Assembly: GCA_028023455.1 (NCBI GenBank)
Contig: JAQFVV010012490.1
Location: 370,001-434,000, forward strand
From: Epiperipatus broadwayi
Lineage: Eukaryota; Onychophora; Udeonychophora; Euonychophora; Peripatidae
DNA: 64,000 bases
Reading direction: 5' to 3'
Shown: positions 11,348 through 23,262 of the stretch, one piece after another
Numbering within the stretch: position 1 is the first letter of the stretch
Layout of the letters: the number at the start of each line of letters is the position of its first letter
The notes under the pieces: generated by a model
What the model was told of the DNA's origin: nothing
Databases searched by the model: none
Seen by the model: the letters and a program-made list of their open reading frames with translations, nothing else
Made by a program: the position numbers and the translations under genes

Positions 11348-11413
11348 TGGACCAACTGATGAGTGCTGGTTCAACATGAAATGTGCATCTTGGAGATCAT
11401 ACATCTTTGTTCA
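11348..11413 (+). ncRNA. Hammerhead ribozyme, best-preserved of this family
   Basis: All three stems can be drawn. Core CTGATGA 11356-11362 and GAAA 11378-11381. Stem II: G363-T377 (wobble), T364-A376, G365-C375, T367-A373, loop GGTTC, one mismatch. Stem III: A381-T404, T382-A403, G383-C402, T384-A401, G385-T400 (wobble), then an inner helix ATCT/AGAT (387-390 with 394-397). Cleavage triplet ATC 11403-11405. Stem I: A355-T406, A354-T407, C352-G409, A351-T410, G350-T411 (wobble), G349-C412, T348-A413 with one mismatch. That long-range complementarity is hard to get by chance. Loop-loop tertiary contacts cannot be judged here. Confidence 0.75.
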
Positions 11414-11817
11414 TGATTACACTTCACCATAAGATGTTAAAATCATATAGAAATCAGACACTATCCTGTATAAGAGTAATGTAAAGAAAATTATATTACA
11501 GAAATATTATTCATTAAGTGGATACTCTATAATTTAATAAATGACTAATAAAATTATTTATCTTGAAGGTCTTCTTTGTCTTACACTTATTTAAGACTAT
11601 TTTATTATTTATCTAATCCAGAATCAAAATGTGATTTTGAACAATCTTTATAAAAATAGATGAGTGAAAATTTTCTAGCGCAATAAAACTTTTGAGTTAG
11701 TTATTGTATACAAATAATTGAGTGATTTTCTTGTTTAGAACGCCATGTAACATTTGAACATCAGAAATGATAAATGGAGCTTCCATCTAAGAATCATTAG
11801 ATATTAGTATATTATTA

Positions 11818-12202
11818 ATGTGATATGTTGGACTAATTCCATCATCTATGAGTGAATGTATAGAAAATTTTAAACTCTATTTAAACTTTCCAAATATAAA
11901 CAACTTGGTAATAACACACAAATAGACAACACAGGTTAGTAATTACACGTTTGGAGTAGTATTATTCGCTACTCTTCTTCAGGTGTTGCTGGCCTATATG
12001 CACAGTGATAATATTCACTTAGAAGTTGAATTCGCACCTTTAGATTCTTGAATATCGAATTTAAGGCAAACGCTCTAATCAACTGAGCTGTGTTGTCTAT
12101 TTGTGTGTTATTACTAACAAGTCATTTATATTTGGAAAGTTTAAAATTTTCTATACATTCAACATTCACTCATAGATGATGGAAATAGTCCAACATATCA
12201 CA
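11818..12202 (-). mobile_element. Foldback element with internal tRNA-like domain
   Basis: About 130-bp arms pair end to end: the left arm runs from TGATATGTTGGACTA through CTTTCCAAATATAAA to ACACAAATAGACAACACAG, and the right arm gives the reverse complement, ending GTCCAACATATCA near 12202. The minus-strand centre holds a tRNA-like unit (12028-12093) with box A-like TCAGTTGATTAGAGCG and box B-like GGTGCGAATTC. It is followed by a CTGAAGA-hairpin-CAAACGTGTA motif at 11944-11982. It looks like a SINE-type insertion with inverted ends; its family is unknown to me. Confidence 0.75.
11944..11982 (-). ncRNA. Hammerhead-like relic, G12 replaced
   Basis: Minus strand: CTGAAGA (11982-11976) fits CUGANGA. 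One A, then GAGTAG/CTACTC forms a perfect 6-bp stem II around CGAATAATA, then CAAAC GTGTA. The position equivalent to G12 of GAAA is C, and the 2-bp stem III plus GTA triplet can be drawn as in compact hammerheads. G12 is the general base of the ribozyme, so this copy should be inactive. Confidence 0.45.
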
Positions 12203-15200
12203 CCATTAGATGTTAGGTCTCACTCTGACACTAGGCTAAGCTACATAACTACCCTAACAACTAATATACATTAAATAAATTATAAAATGTACGAATATGA
12301 ATGTAAAAGATTTTCAAAACTCTGAATATAAGTTTTTATGCTATTTTTTAAAAAATTGTTAGAAAACACTATCGATGATGATCAATTATTTTTATAACAT
12401 CATTTACCAAGAGATTCTTTGGAGTCGTAAAAATTGCTTTTCAAATGTAACAGATATAACAATTGAGATATTTGTGCGTGGACCACTTTGTATGTGTTGT
12501 ATATGTCTATACATATTTATAATCTTAGACGAAAAAATAGAAAGTGGCACTCATTTTTCGATTTGTAATTTGTATTCTACAATGTTAGGAAGCATAGTAG
12601 ATGTACAGTCACAGTATATGTAGACATATTTTACATTTATCTTTTAAGAAAAAAATGTCTGGACAATATACTGTACTTAAATTTACTATATATATTATAA
12701 TTAAAAGTACTGTAGTCAATTTAAAAGCATTATAATACTGAAAAAAAAGAAAAAAGATTTTCCTTAATGTTACCATGGCAAACATTTTTACTAGATTACT
12801 CTTTGAAATTCCTAATTTTAAAGCTTAATTAAAAAATAAAACTTTAATCATAGAAGCATTTATATAATTGATTTTAACACACTTCCTAAATATTAAAAAG
12901 AAATTATCCTATTATGTCTGAAAATAGAAAGATTAAAATTTTTATTCTGTCAAATGTTTCTAGATAGCCTCAAGCAAGGAAGAGAGAATGCTTTGTCAGG
13001 GAAGATAATCATTATTAATATAGCACTGAGAACAGATTCTAAAAGTATTAAACAATTTTAACGATGAAAGTCAAATCAACACACACACGTTCACGCGTGC
13101 ATATCTGAATTAAATAGCATTGGCAAGCAATGACCACGAATGAATATTCTAAGAGCTTGCCGTAAACTTAATATTTAAAACTGTACAACAATAACATTTA
13201 CATTATATTCACGAATTTTAAATTTACACGCATTCAAATAAAACTTGATTAAATATCAATTGCAAGTCATTTATTACAATTAAGATAATATTCGCTATAT
13301 TTGTAAAATGTCAGTTATGTGAGATTTATATTTTTCTTCCATTGTTTTATTCCCAACTGAAAATAAATACATATTAAATAATCATCCAACTTTACGGCTA
13401 GATAGACATAGTATCTGAAAAAGAAAATTGAATATCTTCAATTACATTATAAATTTTATCCAGAATCGAATCAAGTGTTAAACATTTTATTATTTTACAT
13501 TAAATCACACATAATACAAAAAAATATTGAATCGGAAGTCATTTTGGCAAACACTTTTAAAAATCTATATAGAATTTGAAAAAATGTATATTCAAATATG
13601 TTTTTAATTAGTTAGGCGTTTGATATCTACTATATCCGAATCACATATGCAATATATATATACAGTATATGAAATAAAATCTAAAAATGAAAATATATTT
13701 TAATTGCTGAGATATGTTTTGCTATTTACAATTTAGTATCAATGAGAAATTTTTTCAAAAAGGTCTTTAAAGCCAAGGAGGAAATTATTATAGAAGTAAA
13801 AATAAAGTTAAAAGCAATTATTATTATTATAGAAGTATCACATATTATTATAGATAAAATGCAAAAAAAAAAAGATGCATGAAATTTTAGAATATTTTTA
13901 TATAAAATTATTTAACTATAAATTTCTAAAAGATTTAATAAATAAAATCATCTATAAAAATTCTAATAATATTGTGAAAACTAAATTGTTTTTCAAATCA
14001 ACTATTTCAAGATGATATTTCACATTCTCTCTGTTTACGTCAATGTTTTTTTTTTTTGTTAAGTTTTCAGTCTTAACTTTACGATTTGAATTTGTGATGA
14101 TAGCATTTCGTTTATATGTTGGATTATTTTCATCATCTAGTTAAAAATTATTAAATGTTTTTAGAAAAATTCAAATCATACTTTTCTAAATATATCCAAT
14201 TATTAATCAAAACATACAGATTAAAATGGAACACAATGTTCCAAGTGATATTAGTTCCAATCTTTTCTTCAGGAGATAATGGCCTGATAGTTTATACTAT
14301 AATTGAACTGATAAACTTTATATACATGAATACTAAATATAAAGATGACCCTATTGATGACTAGGCTATTTTGTCACAGACATAGTTTAACAAAAATTTT
14401 ATATATTTATATGTGAAGGTCAACTTATATCTCCACTTTTTCTTTTTAAAAGCACATTCATAAGTAATTTCCAAGCATTATCACATTAGGTTGATTACAT
14501 TATAAAGTAATTGCCATTGTCATGGGAGCTGCTGCTTCAAGTTTTCTTTCTTTTTACTTTTTCCGCTCTGACCAATATCCTGGTGTTTTTTTCAATTAAA
14601 CACATTGATACATGCATGGTCTTTTACTTTACACAATGTTTTTGCCTCTCTAATCACTGTTTTAATCATGTTTTGATTAAGTAGCTTTTGATATATATTC
14701 TTCTACACTCATTGTATTTTACAACTACATTTTTCGTCTTTTAGTATTTCATATTAGGTTTTTTAAAGAGTTTAAGATTTCTCATAATAGATGGCTTTGG
14801 AAAGTTGCTTTGATATTATAGTAAAAGATTTTTTTAAAGTTTTACTATCATCTTTAGTATGTATGAAAATACTATGTTGCATATTTAAGGCTTTCTTAAT
14901 GATAGCTGACGAAAACCCATTCTTCATAAGAATTTGTTCTATATGTTGGATTTTTCTTTTCACAAGTCAGTCTTCTGAACAAACTAGTGATAGTACATTT
15001 TAATTTTTTGTATTTCTGGCATTACTTGTATATGCTAAATATTTTCCTGTGTATATGTGGGAGATTCACTAAATAGTATAGAAGATAGCACATGCTTTGT
15101 TTAGAAGTCAGTAACTGGGGAGGGGGGGGATAACAAAAATAAAAGTGAAACACCAAAACAATTACATCCATGTAATATATAGTCCTATATAGCAGGGATG

Positions 15201-16465
15201 GCAAACAAATAAATTTTGCATTCACTATAAGATCAGAACAACTTTCCCAAGGCATAACATTTTGGGAGAAATTCTAACATCTACAAAACCACAAATTATT
15301 AAAAAATAGAAACTGCATCTACAAAATATGAATATGCAAAGATACACATATATTGCTGATAATATATTACTAAAAGAACATAAAAAATTAGGGTAAGATA
15401 GTTGTGTCTCAAGTAGCAGATCATGCATATATTAACTAAGAATATTAACTGAAAAAACAAAGATTGGATAGAAATGAAAGGTAAAAAAAAAAAACTTAAA
15501 GAAGCTGCTCACATGGAAGCTACTCGTTAAAAGAAAAAATGGAGAAATCAAGAGTTTCTTTATAAATAAGTTGATTGGGTAATCTCAAATTTGGTATTCA
15601 TATAAATATCATTGGTTCACTTCTCATGTCGGCTATTATTGATTATTACAGTAACATAAAGAAAAAATATTATTTGAAATATTGTTTATGCTGAGTTATG
15701 GATTATTAGTAGAAATTTAATGTATTTATAAAAGTACAGTATAAAGTTTGAATTTTTCTTATATTTTTTCCCTTTAAAAATCACAATTTTTATACAGCAA
15801 AAGCAAGTAACATAACACAATAAGTATATACTTAGAAGCAGCATCCAAAGAGAACAGGATAAAATCTCTTCAGCACTTCTCCACAGATGATAACAAAGAA
15901 AATATTGCTCTCTAGACTAGTCAGTTTGTGGCAGCTTTGAGTCTTCCTTCTAGCTAAGAATAATTTCAAATTTACTTGGTATTTATTGACTAATCTCAGT
16001 ATTCTTGACTAATTTTATGTATGCAGTGCAAGAAATCTATCTGCAAATATTTCTAAGCTTATTTGAAAATAATAATATACAAGTTTCACTTTGATCTAAA
16101 GACTTAACATGAGCATAGTGGAGATATTTGGACAAGATTCTTAAATAAGATTTATTCCAATGACAGTACAATTTATGATTAATCAATAAATCATTTAAGT
16201 CGAAAATATAAAAATAAAAATGTGATAGCTAATTTCTAACAGAATATTAAATAACCAGTTTAGACAACATAGTCAAAATTGATAAACATAATAAAAAACT
16301 TAATTTTTAAAATTAATCTATCATTAGTCTCTAATTTTACACAAGGTATTTGATTAAAATCATTAATTATTCTAACTAGATATGTTTTAACTCATCCAAA
16401 TGATACAAAGGCAAAAACATCAGAAAAATTTCAACAATCACAGTTCTTGTTGATTAGATTGACAA
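12203..16465. other. AT-rich intergenic DNA, no gene seen
   Basis: Microsatellite-like AC and AT runs (near 13081 and 13653) and several open frames of 60-80 codons, all AT-biased and without motifs. A CAGGGATGGCAAAC string at 15193 recalls a hAT end, but no partner end was found. Confidence 0.45.
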
Positions 16466-16469
16466 ACAT

Positions 16470-17290
16470 ATTATCATCATCTTCAACTATTATCAATCCA
16501 TTGCAGAAGGGTCTATCCAAGTTTTTTTTCTCATGTCATAGCGTCAGCCGGGAAGCGAACCTGGAACAACTGCTTGTAAAGCGGCTGTCGCTGACCTCTC
16601 GACCACCTATGCTTGATCAAGTTTAATCTAGTTTTGCTGATCGCTAGACTTACTTCATAACTCCCAGCAAATTTTTTTATTCCATTCATTTCACAAGTGG
16701 TGAATTGGGATCCAGTTTAAGATTTCAAATATCTATTATCATATCTTCTAGAATTATGTCCATTCCAGCTTTATTTCAAGTACTTAATTCTTTTAATGAT
16801 GTCAGTGATACTTATTTATTCCCTCATCAAAATATTTTGATTTAAACTCTTCTTGTTACTTCTAACATAAATCTTTCCATACTTCATTAAGAGATTTGAA
16901 GTCTATATTGCTCCTTTTGTAAAGAGTCCAAATCTCAGATTCACATGTAAAAACTGGTAAAACACATCTAATTAAAAACCTTTCTTTTCAAACACATAGG
17001 TATATTTCCTTTTAATATAAGTTATTTCTGTCTAAACACTTCAAGTTTTATTTCATTAGTTTTAGTTCCAGCTGTAATAATAATATGACCAAAATATTTG
17101 TAGTTGTTAACATCTAATTTATGATTATCAATCTTTATTTTATACTTCTAAAAAAGTCTATAGAACATTATTCTTTTTGACTTTTATGTTTAGTCCTATT
17201 TTCATCTGATAATTCTTACACTTCCTGAAGCATTATTTGCAAAAACAATAGCGTCATCTGCAAAATATACATATATGTAAACAAAAGAAT
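16470..17290 (-). pseudogene. LINE reverse transcriptase C-terminal remnant
   Basis: Minus-strand frames, read from 17290 down, give FADDAIVFANN-like sequence (catalytic FADD box; here near 17250). Then come ITAGTKTNEIKL, KGNIPMCLKRKVFNQMC and SETWTLYKRS-like segments, and near 16850 an SMERFMLEVTRRV segment. The region ends in a DPNSPLV stretch near 16700. Order and spacing match the part of animal non-LTR retrotransposons that follows the palm domain (consensus K-x-x-I-P-x-C-L-K-R-x-V-F-x-Q-C and Y-G-S-E-T-W-T-L). Stops and frameshifts throughout show it is dead. A tRNA-derived SINE is inserted near its 3' end. Confidence 0.7.
16535..16612 (-). repeat. tRNA-derived SINE head, second copy
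   Basis: The minus strand reads GGTCGAGAGGTCAGCG (box A-like) and, after AAGCAGTTGTTCCA, the box B-like GGTTCGCTTCCCGGC. This is the same module as at 4183-4265 and is better preserved. It lies inside the LINE remnant, so it inserted later. Confidence 0.65.
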
Positions 17291-18130
17291 AGAAATTTCC
17301 ATGTAATAAGTAGAGAAATACGTCTAGTAATGATGTTGCTAGGCAATCACTAATTAAAATTCATATTACCAAATTAAACTACTTGTTCTGGCAGTTATTA
17401 ATAGCTTTTTAAGTTTATTTATAAATAAAAGAACATCCTCTTTTACATCAATTTCTCAGGACTTGAACTCAGACAGCTATTTTTACGAGGTCTTTGAAAA
17501 ATAATATGACCTTCCCTTAAAGTTATATATATATATTATTAATTAGGATATAAACAAGCAAACGAGAAATTTCCATGTAATAATTAGAGAAATACGTCTA
17601 GCAATAATGTTGCTAAGTAACAGCTAATTAAAATTAATATTCTCAATCTAAAGCATTTGCTCTAATAGCCAACAATAGGTCATTACTTTTTTAATATTTA
17701 AGATCTAGTATAGAGCATAAATTCAGAATATTTTTATATTTCCAATTAAACTCAAGATAATTGTTGCCTACTAGAGAAAATAGTTCAGCTTGACACTATC
17801 AATAAATACCAATCCTTGCAATATATATAAATGGAAATTTTCCAGTTATTTACTTGTTTATATCTTAATCGATGTACATATTTAATGTTTATACACTTCT
17901 CAGTGTGATTTATTTCTAGGATTTCAGAAAAGATGTGATTTTTGAAAGTCCAAATATTTATAAAAACATTCATATCTCATCTAAGATTTTGAGCAATGAG
18001 AAAAGAGCTTTTCTTTTATTTCTAAATAAACTCAGACAAAATGCTATTGTTGGCTACTAGAGCAAACAGTTCAGCCTGGGTTGTCAATTTTAATTGATCA
18101 CATATTTCTCTAGTTATGTGAAAATTCCCA
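17284..18130. repeat. Unclassified repeat, direct and inverted copies
   Basis: GAAATTTCCATGTAATAA...AGAGAAATACGTCTAG occurs at 17289 and again at 17569 (direct). The block ending GCTCTAATAGCCAACAATAG (17660-17690) occurs inverted at 18045-18070 as CTATTGTTGGCTACTAGAGC. Together they form a small nest of one family. No coding potential seen. Confidence 0.6.
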
Positions 18131-19912
18131 CTTTCCATAAAAATATTTAGTATACATAAATTGCAAGAAGATTTTTATTAATTGAAATGAAATTCTTGAC
18201 AGTTGACTGAAGCCTTAAAAATATTGTACAATTTTCTAATATGATCTACTTATCACTATATGATAATACACAGCAATGAATAAGTTATCAATTTATAGCA
18301 CCATCATGGCGAATCAACTAAGTTTTAGGTCAAAAAATGACACTGTTCTTTCTCAAATGCTCAGATCTGCATGTTAATGTTCATTTTTGCATTTATAATT
18401 GTTAGATAAAAATAAATTGTGGACTTTATATTTCAAATACTGTATACTCATTAATCAAAGCAGCAGTTGAGGTTCACTGAACCTAGATCTCATTAAATAA
18501 TCTTTTATCTGACTATTTATAACTATAATCCCTTCCAAGAGAAGGAAGAATGTATGAATCAGATCTGTCTAATGTTAAATAAAATATGGTCAGACTTTGT
18601 AAAGTTAGAAGATAAAAAATGTATATAACTAATAAAGAAATAAAACATGATTAGATTTTGAGAAGTTAAAAGGAAATGTGAAAAGATTGAAACTGAAATG
18701 CAGATATGTATTTTATTACAAAGGCATAAATATTGTAGCTATACTTAAAGTGAAACTCACTGTAAGAAAATACTAGATGCAGATATTCAGATTTATGTCT
18801 CCCAAAATTTTTAATATATTTTTTTCAGAATACTTTTACTCAGATCAATCAATCATTTTGTAATTAACATGAAGTATAATAATGCTAAAAATGAAAACCA
18901 TTTGAATACAAAAGAACTATGAATAAAATTGAATCTGCATACATATATAAGAAATGACAGACTCCGAATTTATATATATGTAAAATCTTTTCTTAACAAT
19001 CCAAGGAAAAAAGGAGCACAGAAGGATCTATATGAAGTTATAGAAAAATTAGATTATATTATGAATATAGTGAAATATAAGATGTGTTAATGTAAGCCTA
19101 AAAGTAAAGACTATTAAGAGACAGTTTTAGTATTTAATTGGCTTAACCTTTTAAAATACTCCAATGAATTTAAGCTGAACTTACAAATCATTTAAATGCT
19201 AAAGATGATTTAATTTTGAAGAAAATTAAGAGAATAAATATTATACTAAGAATAGTTACATAGATAAAAGGAAAATATCAAAATAGTAAGAAAAAGAAAT
19301 TAACTAATCAAAATTTCAACTTGGATAAGGCAACACATGCAAAAAAGACATTAAAATATTTAAAAAACTCATCTAAAATAATATGTGAATTCTGTAAAAA
19401 AGTTACTATAAAAGAGAATTAAAGACTTGTATGTCATTGGAAACAAAAAGCTAATTCAGAAGAATAATATTTAAGAAGAATGGATTATAAATATAATGAT
19501 AATAAGAAAAATAACACCTGCAATTACATACACTTTGTTTTAAATATAAGATGAAACATATAACTAAATCTATGAAAAAAATCAAGAAATGATAGAATCA
19601 CTGATATTTCCAAAAAAGCAAGTAAAAAGAGAAATAATTGGCAGCTACATATCAAATAATATGGTATGGATACATCAAGATAAACTTACTGATATTTAAA
19701 TAGTTATTACCAACTTATCAGTTCTATGTAAAATTTTGACTAATATTGTTACAAATCATCTACAGATAATAAATTAGATTTAAAAGTTGTTACCATATAA
19801 TAAATCAAGTAAATATTAAGGAAAATTATAGAAAGAATCGGGGTTAGAGTTGGCATTTTGCAATGTATTTATAAAATATGAAATGACATTTTATTTTAAG
19901 TATTTTTGCTAC
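18131..19912. other. AT-rich intergenic DNA
   Basis: A/T-rich with long A-rich stretches. A plus-strand run near 19700 reads like ITNLSVLCKILTN, faintly like a reverse transcriptase, but support is too thin for a call. Confidence 0.4.
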
Positions 19913-19913
19913 T

Positions 19914-20925
19914 ACAAAAACAGGCAAAACTCTCCATACAGTAGTGCCACTCAGTGCAAACCAGAGTAATCAATGGATGCAAGAAGATTTGTACATAAAA
20001 TCCCTATCTAGTGCCTACTCATCCAATAGCCTGACTAGTTTCTAGCTTGTGGCTTTCATAAGTGAGGAGCCTTGGATATGAGAGCACTGCACTTAAGATC
20101 TTAGGATCTGATGCAGTTCTCCAGCAGCCACCTTTTATCTCTATTTAATTACAAAACTGAGCCTGAAATTGAAAACACAATACTTTCAATCTGAGCTCAC
20201 TAGCTTATATAGTCATATAGGTCTGAACTCAGTTTAATGCCCATACATTTTGGTGTCTTTGGTTCTTTAATAACCATAGTCACCACTATCCTATTAGGCA
20301 GAATTGGTATTAAATCACTAAACATCACGTGATCACCATTTCTTATGCTTGCTCAAGCTATTAAAACAGGCAAAACTCTCAATACAGTAGTGCCACTCAG
20401 TGCAAGCCAGAGTAATCAATGGATGCAAGAAGGTTTGTGCATAAAATCCCTATCTAGTGCCTATTCATCCACTATCCCCAGACTAGATTGTGGCTTTCAT
20501 CAGCGAGAAGCCTTGGATCTGAGAACCCTGCACCTAGATCTTAGGTTCTAATGCAACTCTCCAGCAGTCACCTTTTATCTCTACTTAAAGATAGTGAGCT
20601 TGGATTGAAAAAAATATTGTTTTCAATTTCAGACTCATGGTTTTGTAATTAAGTAGAGATAAAAGGTGGCTGCTGGAGGGTTGCATTAGATCCTAAGATT
20701 TAGGTGCAGTGCTCTCACATCCAAGGTTCCTCACTGATGAAAGCCACAAGCTAGAAACTAGTCTGGGGATATTGAATGAGTAGGCATAGATAGAAATTTT
20801 GTGCACAAATTTTCTTGCATCCATTAATTACTTTGGCTTGCACTGAGTGGCATTATTGGAGTTTTTGCCCGTTTTAACAGCTAGAGCAAGCATAAGAAAT
20901 GGTGATCATGTGATATTTTTGCTAC
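19914..20925. repeat. Foldback repeat family with compact hammerhead
   Basis: ACAGGCAAAACTCTCCATAC starts a copy at 19920 and another at 20366. From about 20327 to 20920 the second copy is joined to its own reverse complement, so ATGATCACC...GCTTGCTCAAGC at the left is mirrored by GCTAGAGCAAGC...GGTGATCAT at the right. Arms are about 260 bp. Relatives occur at 44231-44326 and around 44826-47060. Each full arm can carry a hammerhead; only the copy at 20728-20769 has an undamaged core. Confidence 0.8.
20728..20769 (+). ncRNA. Compact hammerhead ribozyme with 2-bp stem III
   Basis: Stem I: T728-A769, C729-G768, C730-G767, T731-G766 (wobble), C732-G765, A733-T764. Core CTGATGA 20734-20740. Stem II AGC/GCT (742-744 with 750-752) with an A-A mismatch next to the core. 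GAAA 20754-20757. Stem III is only A757-T762 and C758-G761 closing a TA dinucleotide. Cleavage triplet GTC 20761-20763. The GAAAC-NN-GTC arrangement is the minimal form described in Penelope-like elements and animal satellite hammerheads. Sister copies are broken: at 20012-20055 the core reads CTTATGA, and at 20470-20510 the GAAA segment is deleted. Confidence 0.68.
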
Positions 20926-20929
20926 AACT

Positions 20930-23255
20930 AAAAATTTGAATCATTTTGATATTAGACCCAGAATATTACCAAATTCTAAAATATTTATTGAAATGTAAAA
21001 GTGATTAGACTACAGTGACTCTAAAATTAACGTTAAAAAAAAAAGTATAATAGCGATTCCATATTTTTACAAAAACTATTTATAGATTAAAATGGGAAAC
21101 AAAGAAAATAAAAACGATCATATCTAGATCTTGTAGATGGTACCTTCTTTTTTGTAAATAACGCTTGAGCTGCAGGAAATATTACAAGATGTATTACAAG
21201 AAATCAAGAAAATAGAATCCAAAATACTCTAAAAAGATCAATGGTCAGTGGCTTTTCAAATTTTTTAAATTAAAGTTGACAGTAATAAATTTGAAACAAC
21301 ATAAATATCTTGATAAGATTAAACCTTAAAGTGGATGGAAATGTTTTCATATAAATATCTTAAAAAGTACATCCATATGTTAAAAACAGGGAAGTAAATA
21401 ACTACTTATGAATATGTGGAAACTTAATGGACAAGCAATTAACTAATCAGCTGTTAAGGTTGATAGAGCTGCTTTTTGTGAAATTCATTTCTCAGAGAAA
21501 AAAAGTTCATAATTGAATAGATATTTATTACAAGTTGATTTGGAAGGGTGGATTATTGAGTGAAAGATTGCTTAGTGTTGGATTTGATGCAAAATCAAAT
21601 TTGATATTTCCATTTCTTAGAATTTCTAGGCTAAAACAATAAAAGCTAGATTTTACAATGCTGGTAGATGCATATTGAGTTCATTTAAGTGAACTATCAC
21701 ATGGTAATAACAATTGCAATAGTAAAAATACACAATATTCCTTTGTCTTTGATTTTTCACGTCATATTGCAAATCCATATTCAGCAGTCACAAATGACCA
21801 CATCATAAATAAATAGCTTGCTCTCTGCATAGGCAAAATGTGCTTGAAATTACAAGTAATAATTTAACATCAGTTAATTATGTTCAACTAATATTCAATA
21901 TTTTCCATATATATTTTTTTACAAATAGTATCAGTATTATTATTCTTTTAACATTTGACTCTGTTTAACAGATAAAAATACTGTATTGCATTAATAAGTT
22001 TCATAACATAATAAAAATTTAGCATAATAAAAATGGGTTTATAAAAGAATGTTTTAAATATAATCTACACTCCATATATGATTGTATTGTGTACATATTA
22101 AAAATATCTACATATATGTAATGAATTTCTTGAAAACATATATAACATTTGTTACTGAAAGACTTGGAATAAATGTTGTACATCAGTAATGACAATATTT
22201 TAAAAGTAACAACAATTTTATTGGTCTCTAGCAGTTTTGTGCGCTTTTTAACACTTGAGATCCTATATTTGGACTGAAATTTTATATGGCCCATTATATA
22301 TTACCATCCTATTATGCGTATGGGGATAGTAATAAGTTGTTTTATCACATATGAATATATATATCCTTATATTTCAGTACCTACAATTTGATATAAGATC
22401 TTTGAAAAAACTGCATATTAACAAAAAATGTATAATACTTGGTTCTTAGTAGAACTTGTTGATTTGTAGCAATTATAAGTTGTGTTTGTTTTAGAAAATG
22501 TATATATTTAAGAACATAGTACCATGTATCAACATTAGGATACTATCTTGAAAAACAAAACTCTGAGAGTAAATGAGAAAAATGAGAGCAATATAAGCAA
22601 AGTGCTGTTTATACAAAGCGGATTGGAATACAAAGAAATGTTTAAACACAAACATGATCAGACTCAGCAGTTTTCATGTACTTTTTAATAATGTTTAGGT
22701 TTTTTTCAATTAAAAATTTATCCAACATGAGAACATCTCAAAATTTTCACTATCCCCAACAATTTTTCTGCCACCCCTCGAGAGACTGCAACCCACAGGT
22801 CGTGCACTGCTGATCTGCAGTATTTTTTCAGAAACAGTAAATCATCATTCATGAAGACATCATCTAAATATATAACAAATTTTTATTTATTCCTTTGTTT
22901 TTAATTAATATTATTCAGAATTATTATTTGTTCATTAAATTAATAAATAAAATTGAATATTTAAGCTTCTGCACATCATGTGAACATTATTAATAAAAAA
23001 ATCTTTGGTTCCAAAGTTTTGCAAATTTATGATTTTTCTGAATTTAAATAAGTTATGTGGTTACTAAATCTTTTCATTAAATATTTCCCATGTTTTAAAA
23101 TACCTAATGGCTGTTAGCTTAAACACATATTAAACGTAAATAATAACCAAATTTTAATATAAACTAGACATATATTTACAGAAAATTATATACATTTTTC
23201 TTTCTTCTTTAGCCAGCTTTTTAATAACATTTATGTAATTGGTGTTTGTGATGAA
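20930..23255. other. AT-rich intergenic DNA with a possible hAT end
   Basis: No gene recognised. At 22765-22821, CCACCCCTCGAGAGACTGCAACCC and CTGCTGATCTGCAG resemble the right end of a hAT-type MITE (typical ends read GGGTCGCGACCCAC...CAGCGG), but the opposite end was not found. Confidence 0.4.
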
Positions 23256-23262
23256 AGAGTTT

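Larger units (their letters stand above)
11150..11425. repeat. Inverted pair of hammerhead-bearing repeat ends
   Basis: The left part (TTTCATGCTGAACAAGCACT and neighbours) and the right part (AGTGCTGGTTCAACATGAAA and neighbours) are inverted diverged copies of one sequence, separated by about 100 bp of AT-rich DNA. Both relate to the ribozyme region of the 8.3-10.0 kb array (CTGGACCAACTGATGA is shared exactly), so this is a shortened relative of the same superfamily. Confidence 0.75.

Noticed and set aside
15186-15260. CAGGGATGGCAAAC string like a hAT terminus
   Set aside because: No matching inverted end or 8-bp duplication nearby.
19640-19780. Plus-strand stretch resembling a reverse transcriptase (ITNLSVLCKILTN)
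   Set aside because: A single short resemblance with stops around it and no neighbouring motif; too weak for a call.
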